A stretch of DNA of 30,217 nucleotides from DASPKW01 sp038244055 (GTDB lineage Bacteria > Planctomycetota > Phycisphaerae > Tepidisphaerales > Tepidisphaeraceae). A program made the translations under genes and the position numbers. Within the stretch, counting starts at the first letter, position 1. Each line of letters opens with the position of its first letter. This document shows, piece after piece, positions 17,401 to 23,779 of the stretch. The stretch is taken from the NCBI GenBank assembly GCA_038244055.1, contig JBBRTW010000023.1, forward strand, positions 1 to 30,217, in the 5' to 3' direction. The notes beneath the pieces are model-generated. The model made no database searches. It was not told the DNA's origin and saw only the letters and a program-made list of their open reading frames with translations.

Positions 17401-17672
17401 GCGTCGGCGGGTAAAACGGGGGAAACGCGCGGGAGGTCCTTGGCGGTGATTTCGGGTTCGCCGGCGGGGGTGGAAGCTGATACCAGGTTGATGATCGTCA
17501 AGAAAACAACGGTCGCCAGCGGCCGAAATTGAAGACCCCTCGCCCTCTCCCCGACGCGATTGGCCGGTTCAACTTTGGGAAATGGACTGGCACGTCTGGG
17601 AGAAGGGACAAGACGCGGTTTGTTTGGAGATGAGCGGGCGATGCGAGAGGTCAGCGGATTTGCCTGCGCCAT
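14490..17672 (-). CDS. PVC-type membrane-bound dehydrogenase with HEAT-like region and C-terminal c-type heme domain
   Basis: This exported redox protein belongs to the planctomycete/verrucomicrobial family pairing a PQQ/glucose-dehydrogenase-like beta-propeller with a HEAT-like region and a terminal cytochrome c domain. Propeller motifs include GFHAELCASEPQIASPVAMA, DEDSRLYVVEMRDYP, KDTDGDGVADVKRIVYTGFA, GPDGCLYVIDMYRETIEHPW and GRDRGRIWRV. The heme domain has KCSTCHRIAGQGNALGPDL, with C941, C944 and H945 as covalent heme and axial ligands. The substrate is unknown; family members are thought to oxidise sugars or alcohols. The hydrophobic segment LATVVFLTIINLVSAS is preceded by about 50 unconserved Arg/Pro-rich residues if the ATG at 17672 is used. 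That ATG has no Shine-Dalgarno and nearly abuts the divergent gene, so the true start may be internal and non-standard. A heptamer array at 16864-16926 inserts about 21 residues in frame. Confidence 0.9.
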   Translation of the reverse strand: MAQANPLTSRIARSSPNKPRLVPSPRRASPFPKVEPANRVGERARGLQFRPLATVVFLTIINLVSASTPAGEPEITAKDLPRVSPVLPADAPETLRLRKGFHAELCASEPQIASPVAMAFDEDSRLYVVEMRDYPFPELRDQKLGRIRLLESSKGDGLYDKSTVFADGLGWPTAIIPWDGGVFVGCTPDIWYMKDTDGDGVADVKRIVYTGFAAGQARLNVQGLLNSFNWGLDNRIHGAASTSGGKVVRVQGSGFRVREGKDEGRRQKNEAMPLELRGKGFVFDPRSGSIEAENGGGQHGLSFDDWGHLYLCSNSRHLLAFAYDAKYAAGNSLAPMPPPLLDIPVDGPAAEVYRASPEEPWRVIRTKWRVSGLVPGPIEGGGRSAGYFTGATGAVIYRGDAYGPDFAGDAFIGDAGGNLVHRKKIRASGAIVKAERPADEQTSEFLASTDTWFRPVQMANGPDGCLYVIDMYRETIEHPWSLPDNMKKYLDLTSGRDRGRIWRVVADGWKRPPQVKLAKATVAELVAQLASTNGWTRDTAARLICARQDRGAMGELEKLINDSSPLGVLHGLHALDGLGALKSEHALLAMNHTDPRLRCEGVRLAEKLIGGPADANAASAKLLPKVFGLAGDPSIDVRYQVALTLSLQRSGAADEPAEITAISALAKIAAVDAKDPWVSAAVMNAASAGGRAIALFKAIDGGGKDAPARAMLPKLAEVVGARAEGAEGAEILDAAASDANAAEMMLIARSFAAGARRAGVALDAVKAAGIIDKAADLAADEKADPSARAAAASVLGYTAWNIHSADLLKLLEARQPPEVQAAALAGLDMQDEGDLAGLLIGRWKELPPKLREAAAALMVKRPARAKALLQAVNEGKIRPSELSGSQVSALRQSSDRAVKDLVGKVMKVPEGRREDVVKTFSPAMELAGDAKRGQAIYLSKCSTCHRIAGQGNALGPDLETVRNSGKDKLLTNILDPNREVAASFMAFIVETSDGDSQVGIIISETPAAVTLRMAGGMESTISRAQIKSMRSAGQSMMPEGLEEGMSKQDLADLMEYVLKP
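16864..16926. repeat. In-frame heptanucleotide array inside the PVC dehydrogenase gene
   Basis: Nine consecutive 7-mers stay in one register for 63 bp. Four are near-identical CTGAACC/CCGAACC-type units, two are identical TCTGCCT units, and the rest are related pyrimidine-rich units. Because 63 is divisible by 3, the reading frame is kept. On the coding strand the array encodes a low-complexity stretch (VQGSGFRVREGKDEGRRQKN) between propeller segments. Confidence 0.8.
17536..17612. repeat. Imperfect inverted repeat of a CCCTCTCCC/GGGAGAAGGG type
   Basis: The arm at about 17536-17555 (CCCTCGCCCTCTCCCCGACG) is approximately the reverse complement of 17593-17612 (CGTCTGGGAGAAGGGACAAG). This looks like a dispersed intergenic element rather than coding sequence. 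It falls within the doubtful N-terminal extension of the PVC dehydrogenase frame, arguing that this segment is really the intergenic region shared with the divergent amidohydrolase. Confidence 0.45.
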
Positions 17673-17695
17673 GGGTGTGGATTATGACGCACAAT

Positions 17696-18724
17696 ATGCC
17701 CGACCGCACGACTAAACTTTCGCGTCGATCATTTCTGGCGGTAACGTGTGTCGCGGTGGCCGGGTGTCAGGAAGCGAATCACTCTCACAGAAACGCCGGA
17801 CGGCCCTCAGGCGCGACTCCCGACACGGCACTCGATGACACTGATGAAATCATCGATATCCACCAGCACACCAACTACTCCGGGCGATCCGATGAGCAGC
17901 TTCTCGCCCATCAGAAAAACATGGGTGTCGGCTATTCCATCCTCCTGCCAGCCGGCCACCCCGTCGAGCGGCCGGCGACGCACATGGGCAAATCGAATGG
18001 GCTGGCCGCCCAGTGCGGGCCGAATGAGACGTGTTATCGAATCGCCCGCGAGCATCCCGATCATTTCGGATTCTTCGCCAATGAAGTGCCCGATGCCGAA
18101 AGCGCCACGGCCGAGATCGAGAAATATCTCAAGCTCGGCGCGATGGGGATCGGCGAGATGAAATTCAATGTCGATGTTGAATCGCCGGCGATGGAGCGGA
18201 TTTACAGCCTGGCACAGGAATACGCGGTGCCGGTGCTGCAACATTTTCAATATGGCATGTACAACCACGGCTTCGATAGATTCTGGCGGATTTTGGCGCG
18301 GTTTCCGAAGGTGAATTTCATCGGACATGCCCAGACCATGTGGGCCAACATCGACTCGGCCGCCGATCCCAAAGTGCTCTATCCGAAAACGAAAGTGATC
18401 TCAGGCGGATTGACGGATCGCTACCTGCGCGACTACCCGAATTTCTACGCCGATATCTCGGCCGGGTCGGGGCTGGGAGCTTTGTTGCGCGATGAGGAGT
18501 TCGCGCGGGGGTTTTTGCTCGTGCATCAGGACAAGATTATGTTCGGGTCGGACTGCAACGACCGAATCGGCAAAGCGCCGGTGTGCCAGGGGGCGCTGAC
18601 GATTGTGGCGATAAAGAGGCTGGCGCTTTCGTTGGAGATTCGGGAGAAGATTTTCTGGGGAAATGCGGGAAAACTGTTCTGTCCGGCGGACTGGCGGAGT
18701 GTGATCCACGGCGTAGAAAAATGA
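17696..18724 (+). CDS. Amidohydrolase-family (Amidohydro_2) Tat lipoprotein
   Basis: This is a metal-dependent TIM-barrel hydrolase predicted to be exported folded and lipid-anchored. The N terminus has a twin-arginine signal ending in a lipobox (KLSRRSFLAVTCVAVAGCQ, Cys as lipidation site). The metal-binding IDIHQHTN opens the barrel; GAMGIGEMKFNVDV, VPVLQHFQYGMYNHGFDRFW, VNFIGHAQTMWANID and KIMFGSDCND supply the expected later His and Asp positions. It runs 342 residues from the ATG at 17696; another ATG at 17684 adds four residues, and a longer open frame from 17582 is unlikely. Neither ATG has a strong Shine-Dalgarno. The substrate is unknown; relatives include lactonases and decarboxylases. 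It diverges from the PVC dehydrogenase, so a joint periplasmic pathway is possible but unproven. Confidence 0.85.
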   Translation: MPDRTTKLSRRSFLAVTCVAVAGCQEANHSHRNAGRPSGATPDTALDDTDEIIDIHQHTNYSGRSDEQLLAHQKNMGVGYSILLPAGHPVERPATHMGKSNGLAAQCGPNETCYRIAREHPDHFGFFANEVPDAESATAEIEKYLKLGAMGIGEMKFNVDVESPAMERIYSLAQEYAVPVLQHFQYGMYNHGFDRFWRILARFPKVNFIGHAQTMWANIDSAADPKVLYPKTKVISGGLTDRYLRDYPNFYADISAGSGLGALLRDEEFARGFLLVHQDKIMFGSDCNDRIGKAPVCQGALTIVAIKRLALSLEIREKIFWGNAGKLFCPADWRSVIHGVEK

Positions 18725-18748
18725 CGGCTGATCGGCTCGAGTTTTGGG

Positions 18749-18934
18749 TGCCATGCTTAGACCCCGCCGAGAGTTGCATTCGCCACGAGAACGATGCCAA
18801 ATCGGCGGGGGATAAGCATGCGGGCGGATTGCGCGAAGGAAAGTTTTTCGATATGCAGCGCCCAGCATGCTTATCCCCGCCGATGAAGCCTTGAGCGCGC
18901 TGGGGCTCAATGGGCGGCGGGTCTAAGCATGGCA
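18749..18934. repeat. Nested inverted-repeat cluster, four copies of a GGCGGG..TAAGCATG element
   Basis: Four related copies alternate in orientation: 18749-18770 (TGCCATGCTTAGACCCCGCC), 18802-18821 (TCGGCGGGGGATAAGCATGC), 18865-18883 (GCATGCTTATCCCCGCCGA) and 18915-18934 (CGGCGGGTCTAAGCATGGCA). The outer pair is almost fully complementary and so is the inner pair, giving a nested cruciform or long hairpin. It fills the junction between the convergent amidohydrolase and lactonase-fold genes, with an outer copy at each gene end in the orientation of that gene. No coding sequence is supported in this 265-bp gap. Confidence 0.8.
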
Positions 18935-18966
18935 CCGGAGGCACCTATGGCACCGATGGCACCCGA
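18931..18966 (+). repeat. Four tandem 9-nt GGCACCNNN units
   Basis: GGCACC recurs every 9 nt four times (18931, 18940, 18949, 18958) with variable triplets between. It directly adjoins the outer arm of the inverted-repeat cluster and precedes the 3' end of the minus-strand lactonase-fold gene. Confidence 0.7.
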
Positions 18967-18989
18967 GGCGGAATCAGGCGATAGATCTG

Positions 18990-20156
18990 TCACGGCATCA
19001 AATACTTCACACACACCGGCCCGCCCACCTCCAGGGTCGATCCCGTCGGCGTGAGTCCGCCCGTCGTCTGATCGATCTTGAAGACGACGATATTGTTCGA
19101 AGTCTGATGGGCCGCGATCAGATATTGGCCGGTGGGGTCGATCGAAAAATTACGCGGAGTTTTGCCGCCCGAGGCCACATGGCCGGCCGGGGTCAATTTT
19201 CCGGTGGCCTGATCCAGTGCGAAAATCGCGATGGTGTCGTGGCCGCGATTGGAGCCGTAGACGAACTTGCCGGAGGGGTGGACCTCGATGTGGGCGGTGC
19301 TGTATTTGGGGTCCTTGGCGGTGCCTTCGGGGAGAGTGCTGACGGTCTGGATTTCGTTGAGCACACCCTTCTCGCCATCGTAGGTGAAGGCGATGATGTA
19401 CATGCCCATCTCGTTGATCAGGTAGGCATACCGGCCATCGGGGCTGAAGGCGAAATGGCGCGGGCCGGAATTGTCGGCGACCTTTGCAAACGGCGGCTCA
19501 TTCGGCGCGAGCGAGCCCATCTCCGGGTTGAACTTGTAGATGAAGACTTTATCCAGCCCCAGGTCGCAGGCCAAGGCGAAGCGGTTGGCGCGATCGAGAT
19601 TAATCGAGTGGGCGTGCGGGCCTTCCTGACGCTTGGGATTAGCGCCCTTGCCCTGGTGCTGGACGAAGGCCGATGCCTCGCCCAGTTTCCCCTCGGCATC
19701 GATCGGCAGGCAGGCGACACTGCCGGTCCCATAGCAGGCGACCAGCGCGTTTTTGCCGGCGCTATCGACCGTGACAAAGCACGGGCCGCCGCCGACGGTG
19801 GATCGCTGGTTGAGGAGGGTTAAGGTGTGATCGGCATTGATGGCGAAAGCGGAGATGACGCCGCCCTTCTTGCCTTTGAAATCATTGACCTCGCCGACGG
19901 CATAGAGGAACTTTTTCGAGGGCGCGATCGCGATGAACGAGGGATTGGCGACTTCGCCGGCGACTTTCATATCGCTCAGCGTCCCCTTGGCCAGGTCGAG
20001 TTGGGCGGTGTAGATGCCTTTGCTCTTCGGGCCGGTATAGGTGCCGAAATAGACGGTGACCGAGCCGTCTTTGGCATCGGCCGCGGTGGCGGCCGGCGCG
20101 AAAGTGGCGAGGGCGAGAATGCAGGTCAGGGCGACACGAGCGATGGATCGGATCAC
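18990..20156 (-). CDS. Secreted lactonase-family (6-phosphogluconolactonase-like) seven-blade propeller
   Basis: The 388-residue protein belongs to the bacterial YbhE/Pgl-like lactonase family. A signal peptide (IRSIARVALTCILALATFAP, then AATAADA) implies export, unlike cytoplasmic Pgl, so true 6-phosphogluconolactonase activity is doubtful. Family motifs: VTVYFGTYTGPKSKGIY, NPSFIAIAPSKKFLYAVGEV, GGGPCFVTVDSAGKNALVAC, EGPHAHSINLDRANRFALAC, GPRHFAFSPDGRYAYLINEM, STAHIEVHPSGKFVYGSNRG and TPRNFSIDPTGQYLIAAHQT, each a blade strand set. The GTG at 20156 is chosen because AAGGAG lies 9 nt upstream and the signal peptide starts there; the upstream ATG in the same frame is not supported. It diverges from the gene at 20363 across a 206-bp region in which I see no confident promoter. 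Confidence 0.88.
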   Translation of the reverse strand: MIRSIARVALTCILALATFAPAATAADAKDGSVTVYFGTYTGPKSKGIYTAQLDLAKGTLSDMKVAGEVANPSFIAIAPSKKFLYAVGEVNDFKGKKGGVISAFAINADHTLTLLNQRSTVGGGPCFVTVDSAGKNALVACYGTGSVACLPIDAEGKLGEASAFVQHQGKGANPKRQEGPHAHSINLDRANRFALACDLGLDKVFIYKFNPEMGSLAPNEPPFAKVADNSGPRHFAFSPDGRYAYLINEMGMYIIAFTYDGEKGVLNEIQTVSTLPEGTAKDPKYSTAHIEVHPSGKFVYGSNRGHDTIAIFALDQATGKLTPAGHVASGGKTPRNFSIDPTGQYLIAAHQTSNNIVVFKIDQTTGGLTPTGSTLEVGGPVCVKYLMP

Positions 20157-20362
20157 GGTGGGGCTCTCCTTTGAGGCTTTGGGAACGCGACGCTGGGGAT
20201 TTTCCCTGTTTGGGCGGGTAAATCCAGTCCGCACATGAGTATTACTGCTCGAAGGGCGTATTTGTGTAACAATGACGTGCGCCGGCCGCGTATAACCGGC
20301 GACTTGGTTTATTCTGATTGAACCAGAGCCAAATCACATCCTTCATTCCAGGAGATTCATCT

Positions 20363-21385
20363 ATGCGATTGGGCGACACATTTATCGGGCGCTGGGCAGG
20401 TCGATTGGCCGGTTGCGCGGCGGTTTTGGCGATGACCTTTGCCGGGACGACCGCCCTGGCGGGCGCGGCCAATGCAAAACACCTGGCGGCCGATACCAAG
20501 TGGTACATCCATCTCGATGTCGAAGCGGCGAAGGAAACAGTCCTCTACACGCAGATGCTCGATGTCGCCAAGCAGCAGTTCCCGCTCGAAGAAACCCTGG
20601 CCCAGCTCAAGGCGGCCATCGGCGTCAACCCGCTGACCGATATCAGCGGCATCACGATTTACAACAATTCATTCGAAAAAGACGTGGCCGCGATTCTGAT
20701 CTACGCCAAGGTCGACCAAAACATGCTGGCCAACGCCGTCGCCCAGAATCCCAACTACAAGGAAACGGACTACAACAAGCACAAGGTCATGACCTGGACC
20801 GACCCCAACGATGGCAAAACCAAGACCGGCAGCTTTTACGGGGATGGCCTGGTGATCATGGCGGACAAGGTCGATACGCTCAAAGCCGCGATGGATGTCC
20901 TCGATGGCGCCAAGCCCGCGGGCAGCGAGTTGGTCAAGACGCCGGCCAAGGGATCGTTCCTCAATGCCTCGGCCAAGCTGGGCGAGGCTAACGATCCGAA
21001 TATGTCGAAGCTACTGTCGGCGACGGATGCGGCCACCGCGACGATCAGCGAAGTCGGCGGCATCCTCAATGTCTCGCTGAATCTCACCGCCAAGACTCCC
21101 GAGCAGGCGACGCAGGCGCGCACCATGCTCGAAGGCATCAAGGCGATGGGCCAGCTCGGCGCGGCCGATGTTCCCACGGCGGCCGGATTGATCCGCAGCG
21201 TCAAGCTGGCGGTCGATGGCGCCAAGATCAACATCAGCTTCGAGCACGATTCCAAGGAAATCATCCAGACCCTGCAAAAACTCGATGCCGAGAAGAAGGC
21301 CAAGGACGCGCGGAACAAGAATAACGGCGGCGCGGGACGCGATGGCCTCGACCCCAAACCCGTTGCCCCGTCGAAAGGTTTGTAG
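20363..21385 (+). CDS. Secreted protein of unknown function, probably highly expressed
   Basis: The 340-residue protein has a signal peptide (AGCAAVLAMTFAGTTALAGA, then ANA) and a mature start HLAADTKWYIHLDVEAAKET. That opening, (L/P)AD-x-KW-x-x-H-x-D-x-(D/E)AA, recurs in planctomycete exported proteins of unknown role. The remainder is alpha/beta, with ISGITIYNNSFEKDVAAILI, KTGSFYGDGLVIMADKVDTL and a charged C-terminal tail (KLDAEKKAKDARNKNNGGAG). No catalytic motif was seen. The ATG at 20363 has AGGAG 8 nt upstream. Codon use is strongly biased to C/G-ending codons. It precedes the sigma-factor gene by 117 bp, with a 15-bp perfect inverted repeat between, so it may be co-transcribed with or regulated by that system. 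Confidence 0.8.
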   Translation: MRLGDTFIGRWAGRLAGCAAVLAMTFAGTTALAGAANAKHLAADTKWYIHLDVEAAKETVLYTQMLDVAKQQFPLEETLAQLKAAIGVNPLTDISGITIYNNSFEKDVAAILIYAKVDQNMLANAVAQNPNYKETDYNKHKVMTWTDPNDGKTKTGSFYGDGLVIMADKVDTLKAAMDVLDGAKPAGSELVKTPAKGSFLNASAKLGEANDPNMSKLLSATDAATATISEVGGILNVSLNLTAKTPEQATQARTMLEGIKAMGQLGAADVPTAAGLIRSVKLAVDGAKINISFEHDSKEIIQTLQKLDAEKKAKDARNKNNGGAGRDGLDPKPVAPSKGL

Positions 21386-21392
21386 AATCTTC

Positions 21393-21456
21393 AGGGTCAG
21401 GAGCCGGCCACCAACAACGCCGATTCGCTGACAGTCGTTCCCCGGCTCCTGACCCT
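21393..21456. repeat. 15-bp perfect inverted repeat between secreted-protein and sigma genes
   Basis: AGGGTCAGGAGCCGG (21393-21407) and its exact complement CCGGCTCCTGACCCT (21442-21456) flank a 34-nt loop. It begins 7 nt after the TAG stop of the gene at 20363. There is no T-run, so it is not a standard intrinsic terminator; it could attenuate or stabilise the upstream message, or be another dispersed repeat pair. Confidence 0.75.
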
Positions 21457-21502
21457 TTCCTGCCGACCCGTCGGAAACTTCCGAAACGCGAAACGAGCTT
21501 CG

Positions 21503-22207
21503 TTGTCGTCCGCCCTTCCAACTTCGCTCGATACCCTCTCCGATGAGGAACTGGCCTCGCGCGCGCTCAAGGGCGCGCGGGAGGCGTTCAATCATCTGGC
21601 CATCCGCCACGAGACCCGTCTCTTCCGCTTTCTGTCGAAAAACGCGGCCAATACCTCCGATGTCGAGGATGCCATGCAGCAGGCGATGGTCAAAGCTTAT
21701 GTGAACCTCCACCGCTACGACTCGCGCTGGAAGTTCACCACCTGGCTCTACACCATCGCCCTGCGCGAGCTGCGCACCATCGGCCGGCGCGCTGGAGCCG
21801 GGCCGCGGATGTCTTCCATGGATCAGGCCCAGCATCTGACCGATAGCGGCGCGGGCGATGCGGCCGGGCAGCTCGCGGCGCGCGATGATGGCGCGGATAT
21901 GTGGGCCTTGGCCAAGCGCGTGTTGAACCCGCAGCAGTACACGGCGCTGTGGCTGCGATTTGGCGAGGATTTGGCCCCGCGCGAGGTGGCCAGGGTGATG
22001 CGCCGGCCGAGGATTTGGGTGAGCGTAACATTGCATCGGGCGTGTGCGGCATTGCGGGAAATCGCCGATCAGCAGGCGGATCGGCCGGGAATCGCCGGCG
22101 AGTCTCACGGCGCCGGTAAATCCAATGGAGCCGGAACATCTCACGGAGGAGAAACAGATCGAAAAACCAGGCCCCCGCGCGAGCGGGCGGCCGGAGGTGT
22201 GTCATGA
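21503..22207 (+). CDS. ECF-type RNA polymerase sigma factor
   Basis: This is a sigma70-family extracytoplasmic-function sigma factor of 234 residues. Region 2 spans about residues 10-95 (LSDEELASRALKGAREAFNH, DVEDAMQQAMVKAYVNLHRY, RWKFTTWLYTIALRELRTIG). Region 4 follows (ALAKRVLNPQQYTALWLRFG, APREVARVMRRPRIWVSVTL, HRACAALREI). About 40 residues of Gly/Ser/Arg-rich tail (GIAGESHGAGKSNGAGTSHG) extend past region 4. The start is TTG at 21503, with only a weak purine stretch upstream. The last codons overlap the next gene by ATGA, implying translational coupling with a membrane protein that probably controls it. Confidence 0.9.
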   Translation: MSSALPTSLDTLSDEELASRALKGAREAFNHLAIRHETRLFRFLSKNAANTSDVEDAMQQAMVKAYVNLHRYDSRWKFTTWLYTIALRELRTIGRRAGAGPRMSSMDQAQHLTDSGAGDAAGQLAARDDGADMWALAKRVLNPQQYTALWLRFGEDLAPREVARVMRRPRIWVSVTLHRACAALREIADQQADRPGIAGESHGAGKSNGAGTSHGGETDRKTRPPRERAAGGVS

Positions 22208-22683
22208 AATCGTTGTTCAAGATGTGGCGCGATGTGGATGAAGCGGATCCGATCGCGGTGCAGTTGCGCGCTGAGGCTGGGGCGGGCGATCCCGCGGTCC
22301 CGGCCGGACTGCGCAGACGGGTCATTTCGGCATTGGCGGCCGCCGAGCCCGCGCCGCGAACTCGCGCGCTCGACTGGTGGCCGGCGGGGATCGCGGCCGG
22401 GATCGTCGCCGGCGTGATCGTGGCGATCGTGTTGATTCATCAACCCGGCAAGACGCCCAGTATTGGTCATGGCACCATTGCCAAAAAGCTTCATCCGTCC
22501 AATGAGAAGGGTGCTTCGCCGACACCTTTTGCCCTGGCCCAGCAGTGGATCGATGACCCGCTCGAAGGCGAGCTGCGGAATTTGATGAACGATTTGTCGA
22601 GGACGACGGATACGGTGACCAACGTCCTGCCTTCGGGCTCGAAACGGAAGGCAGCGATAGAGCCGCCAGGGAATGGGGCATGA
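22204..22683 (+). CDS. Single-pass membrane protein, candidate anti-sigma factor
   Basis: The 159-residue protein has a soluble N-terminal 60 residues (MKSLFKMWRDVDEADPIAVQ, AGDPAVPAGLRRRVISAL), a strong membrane segment (WWPAGIAAGIVAGVIVAIVL) and about 80 residues beyond it. GGAGG lies upstream and the ATG overlaps the sigma stop as ATGA. Position, size and topology fit an anti-sigma factor, but the zinc-binding HxxxCxxC anti-sigma motif is absent, so the role is inferred from context alone. The C-terminal part contains PLEGELRNLMNDLSRTTDTV, an amphipathic helix. Confidence 0.75.
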   Translation: MKSLFKMWRDVDEADPIAVQLRAEAGAGDPAVPAGLRRRVISALAAAEPAPRTRALDWWPAGIAAGIVAGVIVAIVLIHQPGKTPSIGHGTIAKKLHPSNEKGASPTPFALAQQWIDDPLEGELRNLMNDLSRTTDTVTNVLPSGSKRKAAIEPPGNGA

Positions 22684-22698
22684 TCGTCATTCCAAGCC

Positions 22699-22822
22699 GT
22701 CATTCTGAGGGAGTTTAGACGACCGAAGAACCTGGCCTGTCCGTATTGGTCCATTCATGCTGGCGAGAAGTCCGCGACGCAGAAGCCGGATGCTTCGGTC
22801 GTCTATACTCCCTCAGCATGAC
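22699..22822. repeat. 35-bp imperfect inverted repeat at a convergent junction
   Basis: The left arm 22699-22732 begins GTCATTCTGAGGGAGTTTAG and continues ACGACCGAAGAACC. The right arm 22788-22822, read on the minus strand, begins GTCATGCTGAGGGAGTATAG and continues ACGACCGAAGCATCC. Each arm sits just after the stop codon of one of the two convergent genes (15 nt and 6 nt) and points the same way relative to it. There is no T-run and no coding content. Confidence 0.85.
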
Positions 22823-22828
22823 CCCGCC

Positions 22829-23719
22829 CTACTTCCCCTCATCCTTCAAAAACCGGCTGATCCCCGGCTTGAAAATCACTTTTCCCTCGACCACGACCAG
22901 TTCTTCATCCAGGAAAAGCTGCACCGCCTTCGACAGCACCTGCCCTTCCAGTTCCAGCCCGTTGCGCTTCACATCCTCGAGCGTGTCCGTGCCGACCTTG
23001 ATGTGGAACACATCCTGCAGAATGACCGGCCCTTCATCCAATTGTTCGGTCACGAAATGCGCCGTACAGCCGTGGACGCGCACGCCGCTCTCGAACGCCT
23101 GCTTATAAGGCGCAGCACCGGGGAAATAAGGCAGGAGCGAGGGGTGAATGTTGATGATCTTGTGCTTGAAATTCCGCACGATTCGCGAGGGCAGGATGCG
23201 CATATAACGCGCCAGGACGATCGCATCCGCCTTGGCGGCCGCCAGTTGCTTGCCCAGCCATTCGAAATGCACATCCAGGTCATCGTGCCCATGCCATGAG
23301 AATGTGAATCCCTCGCGCTTGGCCTCCTCCGCAAGATCGGGATGGTTCGAATAAACGCCGACGATCTCAGCGTTAATCCGGCCATGGCGGTAGTCCTCGC
23401 CGAGTTGCTCCAGGCAATGCGGCTCCTTGGAGACCAATATCGCCAGGCGTTTCTTGCGCCGTTCGCTGTGCAGGTGGACGCGGACTTCCATGCCGATCTT
23501 CCCGCCCAGTTCCAGCAGGCCGGTGATCAGGGCCGAAAGGTCGATGTTGATCTCCTTGAGATCGACCAGCATGTCCATCACGAAAAACCCGTAATGCACC
23601 CCCTGCGACAGGTCCTCGATATTGATCCCGCGGTCGGCCATGTAGGTGGCGAACTGCGCGACCACGCCCTTCTGGTCTTTCCCCATGACGCTGACGACGG
23701 CCAGTACCTTCTGTGGCAC
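22829..23719 (-). CDS. purU: Formyltetrahydrofolate deformylase
   Basis: PurU hydrolyses 10-formyltetrahydrofolate to tetrahydrofolate and formate, balancing one-carbon pools and supplying formate for purine synthesis. An N-terminal ACT domain (VLAVVSVMGKDQKGVVAQFA, DRGINIEDLSQGV) is followed by a formyltransferase-fold domain (RLAILVSKEPHCLEQL, DAIVLARYMRILP). The catalytic Asn-His-Asp set is N190 and H192 (INIHPSLLPYFPGAAPYKQA) and D228 (HFVTEQLDEGPVI). It runs 296 residues from the GTG at 23719, which has GGAG 6 nt upstream and places the ACT strand at the N terminus as in the family; E. coli PurU has 280. The ATG-initiated 329-residue version adds unconserved sequence. A sigma70-like promoter is visible upstream. 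It is monocistronic. Confidence 0.95.
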   Translation of the reverse strand: MPQKVLAVVSVMGKDQKGVVAQFATYMADRGINIEDLSQGVHYGFFVMDMLVDLKEINIDLSALITGLLELGGKIGMEVRVHLHSERRKKRLAILVSKEPHCLEQLGEDYRHGRINAEIVGVYSNHPDLAEEAKREGFTFSWHGHDDLDVHFEWLGKQLAAAKADAIVLARYMRILPSRIVRNFKHKIINIHPSLLPYFPGAAPYKQAFESGVRVHGCTAHFVTEQLDEGPVILQDVFHIKVGTDTLEDVKRNGLELEGQVLSKAVQLFLDEELVVVEGKVIFKPGISRFLKDEGK

Positions 23720-23751
23720 GAGATGCTCCGTTGGTAAAAATGTGGGATTGG

Positions 23752-23779
23752 AGTGTACTGGAATGATGAATGGCGTAAA
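23752..23779 (-). promoter_or_regulatory. Candidate purU promoter
   Basis: On the minus strand TTTACG (23779-23774) and TACACT (23757-23752) are separated by 16 nt, giving an expected leader of about 25 nt before the GTG at 23719. Both boxes are four-of-six matches to the sigma70 consensus. Confidence 0.4.

Noticed and set aside
17582..17695. N-terminal extension of the amidohydrolase from the ATG at 17582
   Set aside because: The Tat/lipobox signal begins at 17684-17696. The upstream residues would block it and overlap the other strand's start region.
18749..18934. CRISPR array
   Set aside because: The copies alternate in orientation, vary in spacing and number only four; there are no cas genes.
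22699..22822. Insertion sequence or MITE ends
   Set aside because: Target-site duplications could not be recognised, and the internal 55 bp has no coding content. Placement at both gene 3' ends fits a paired repeat better.
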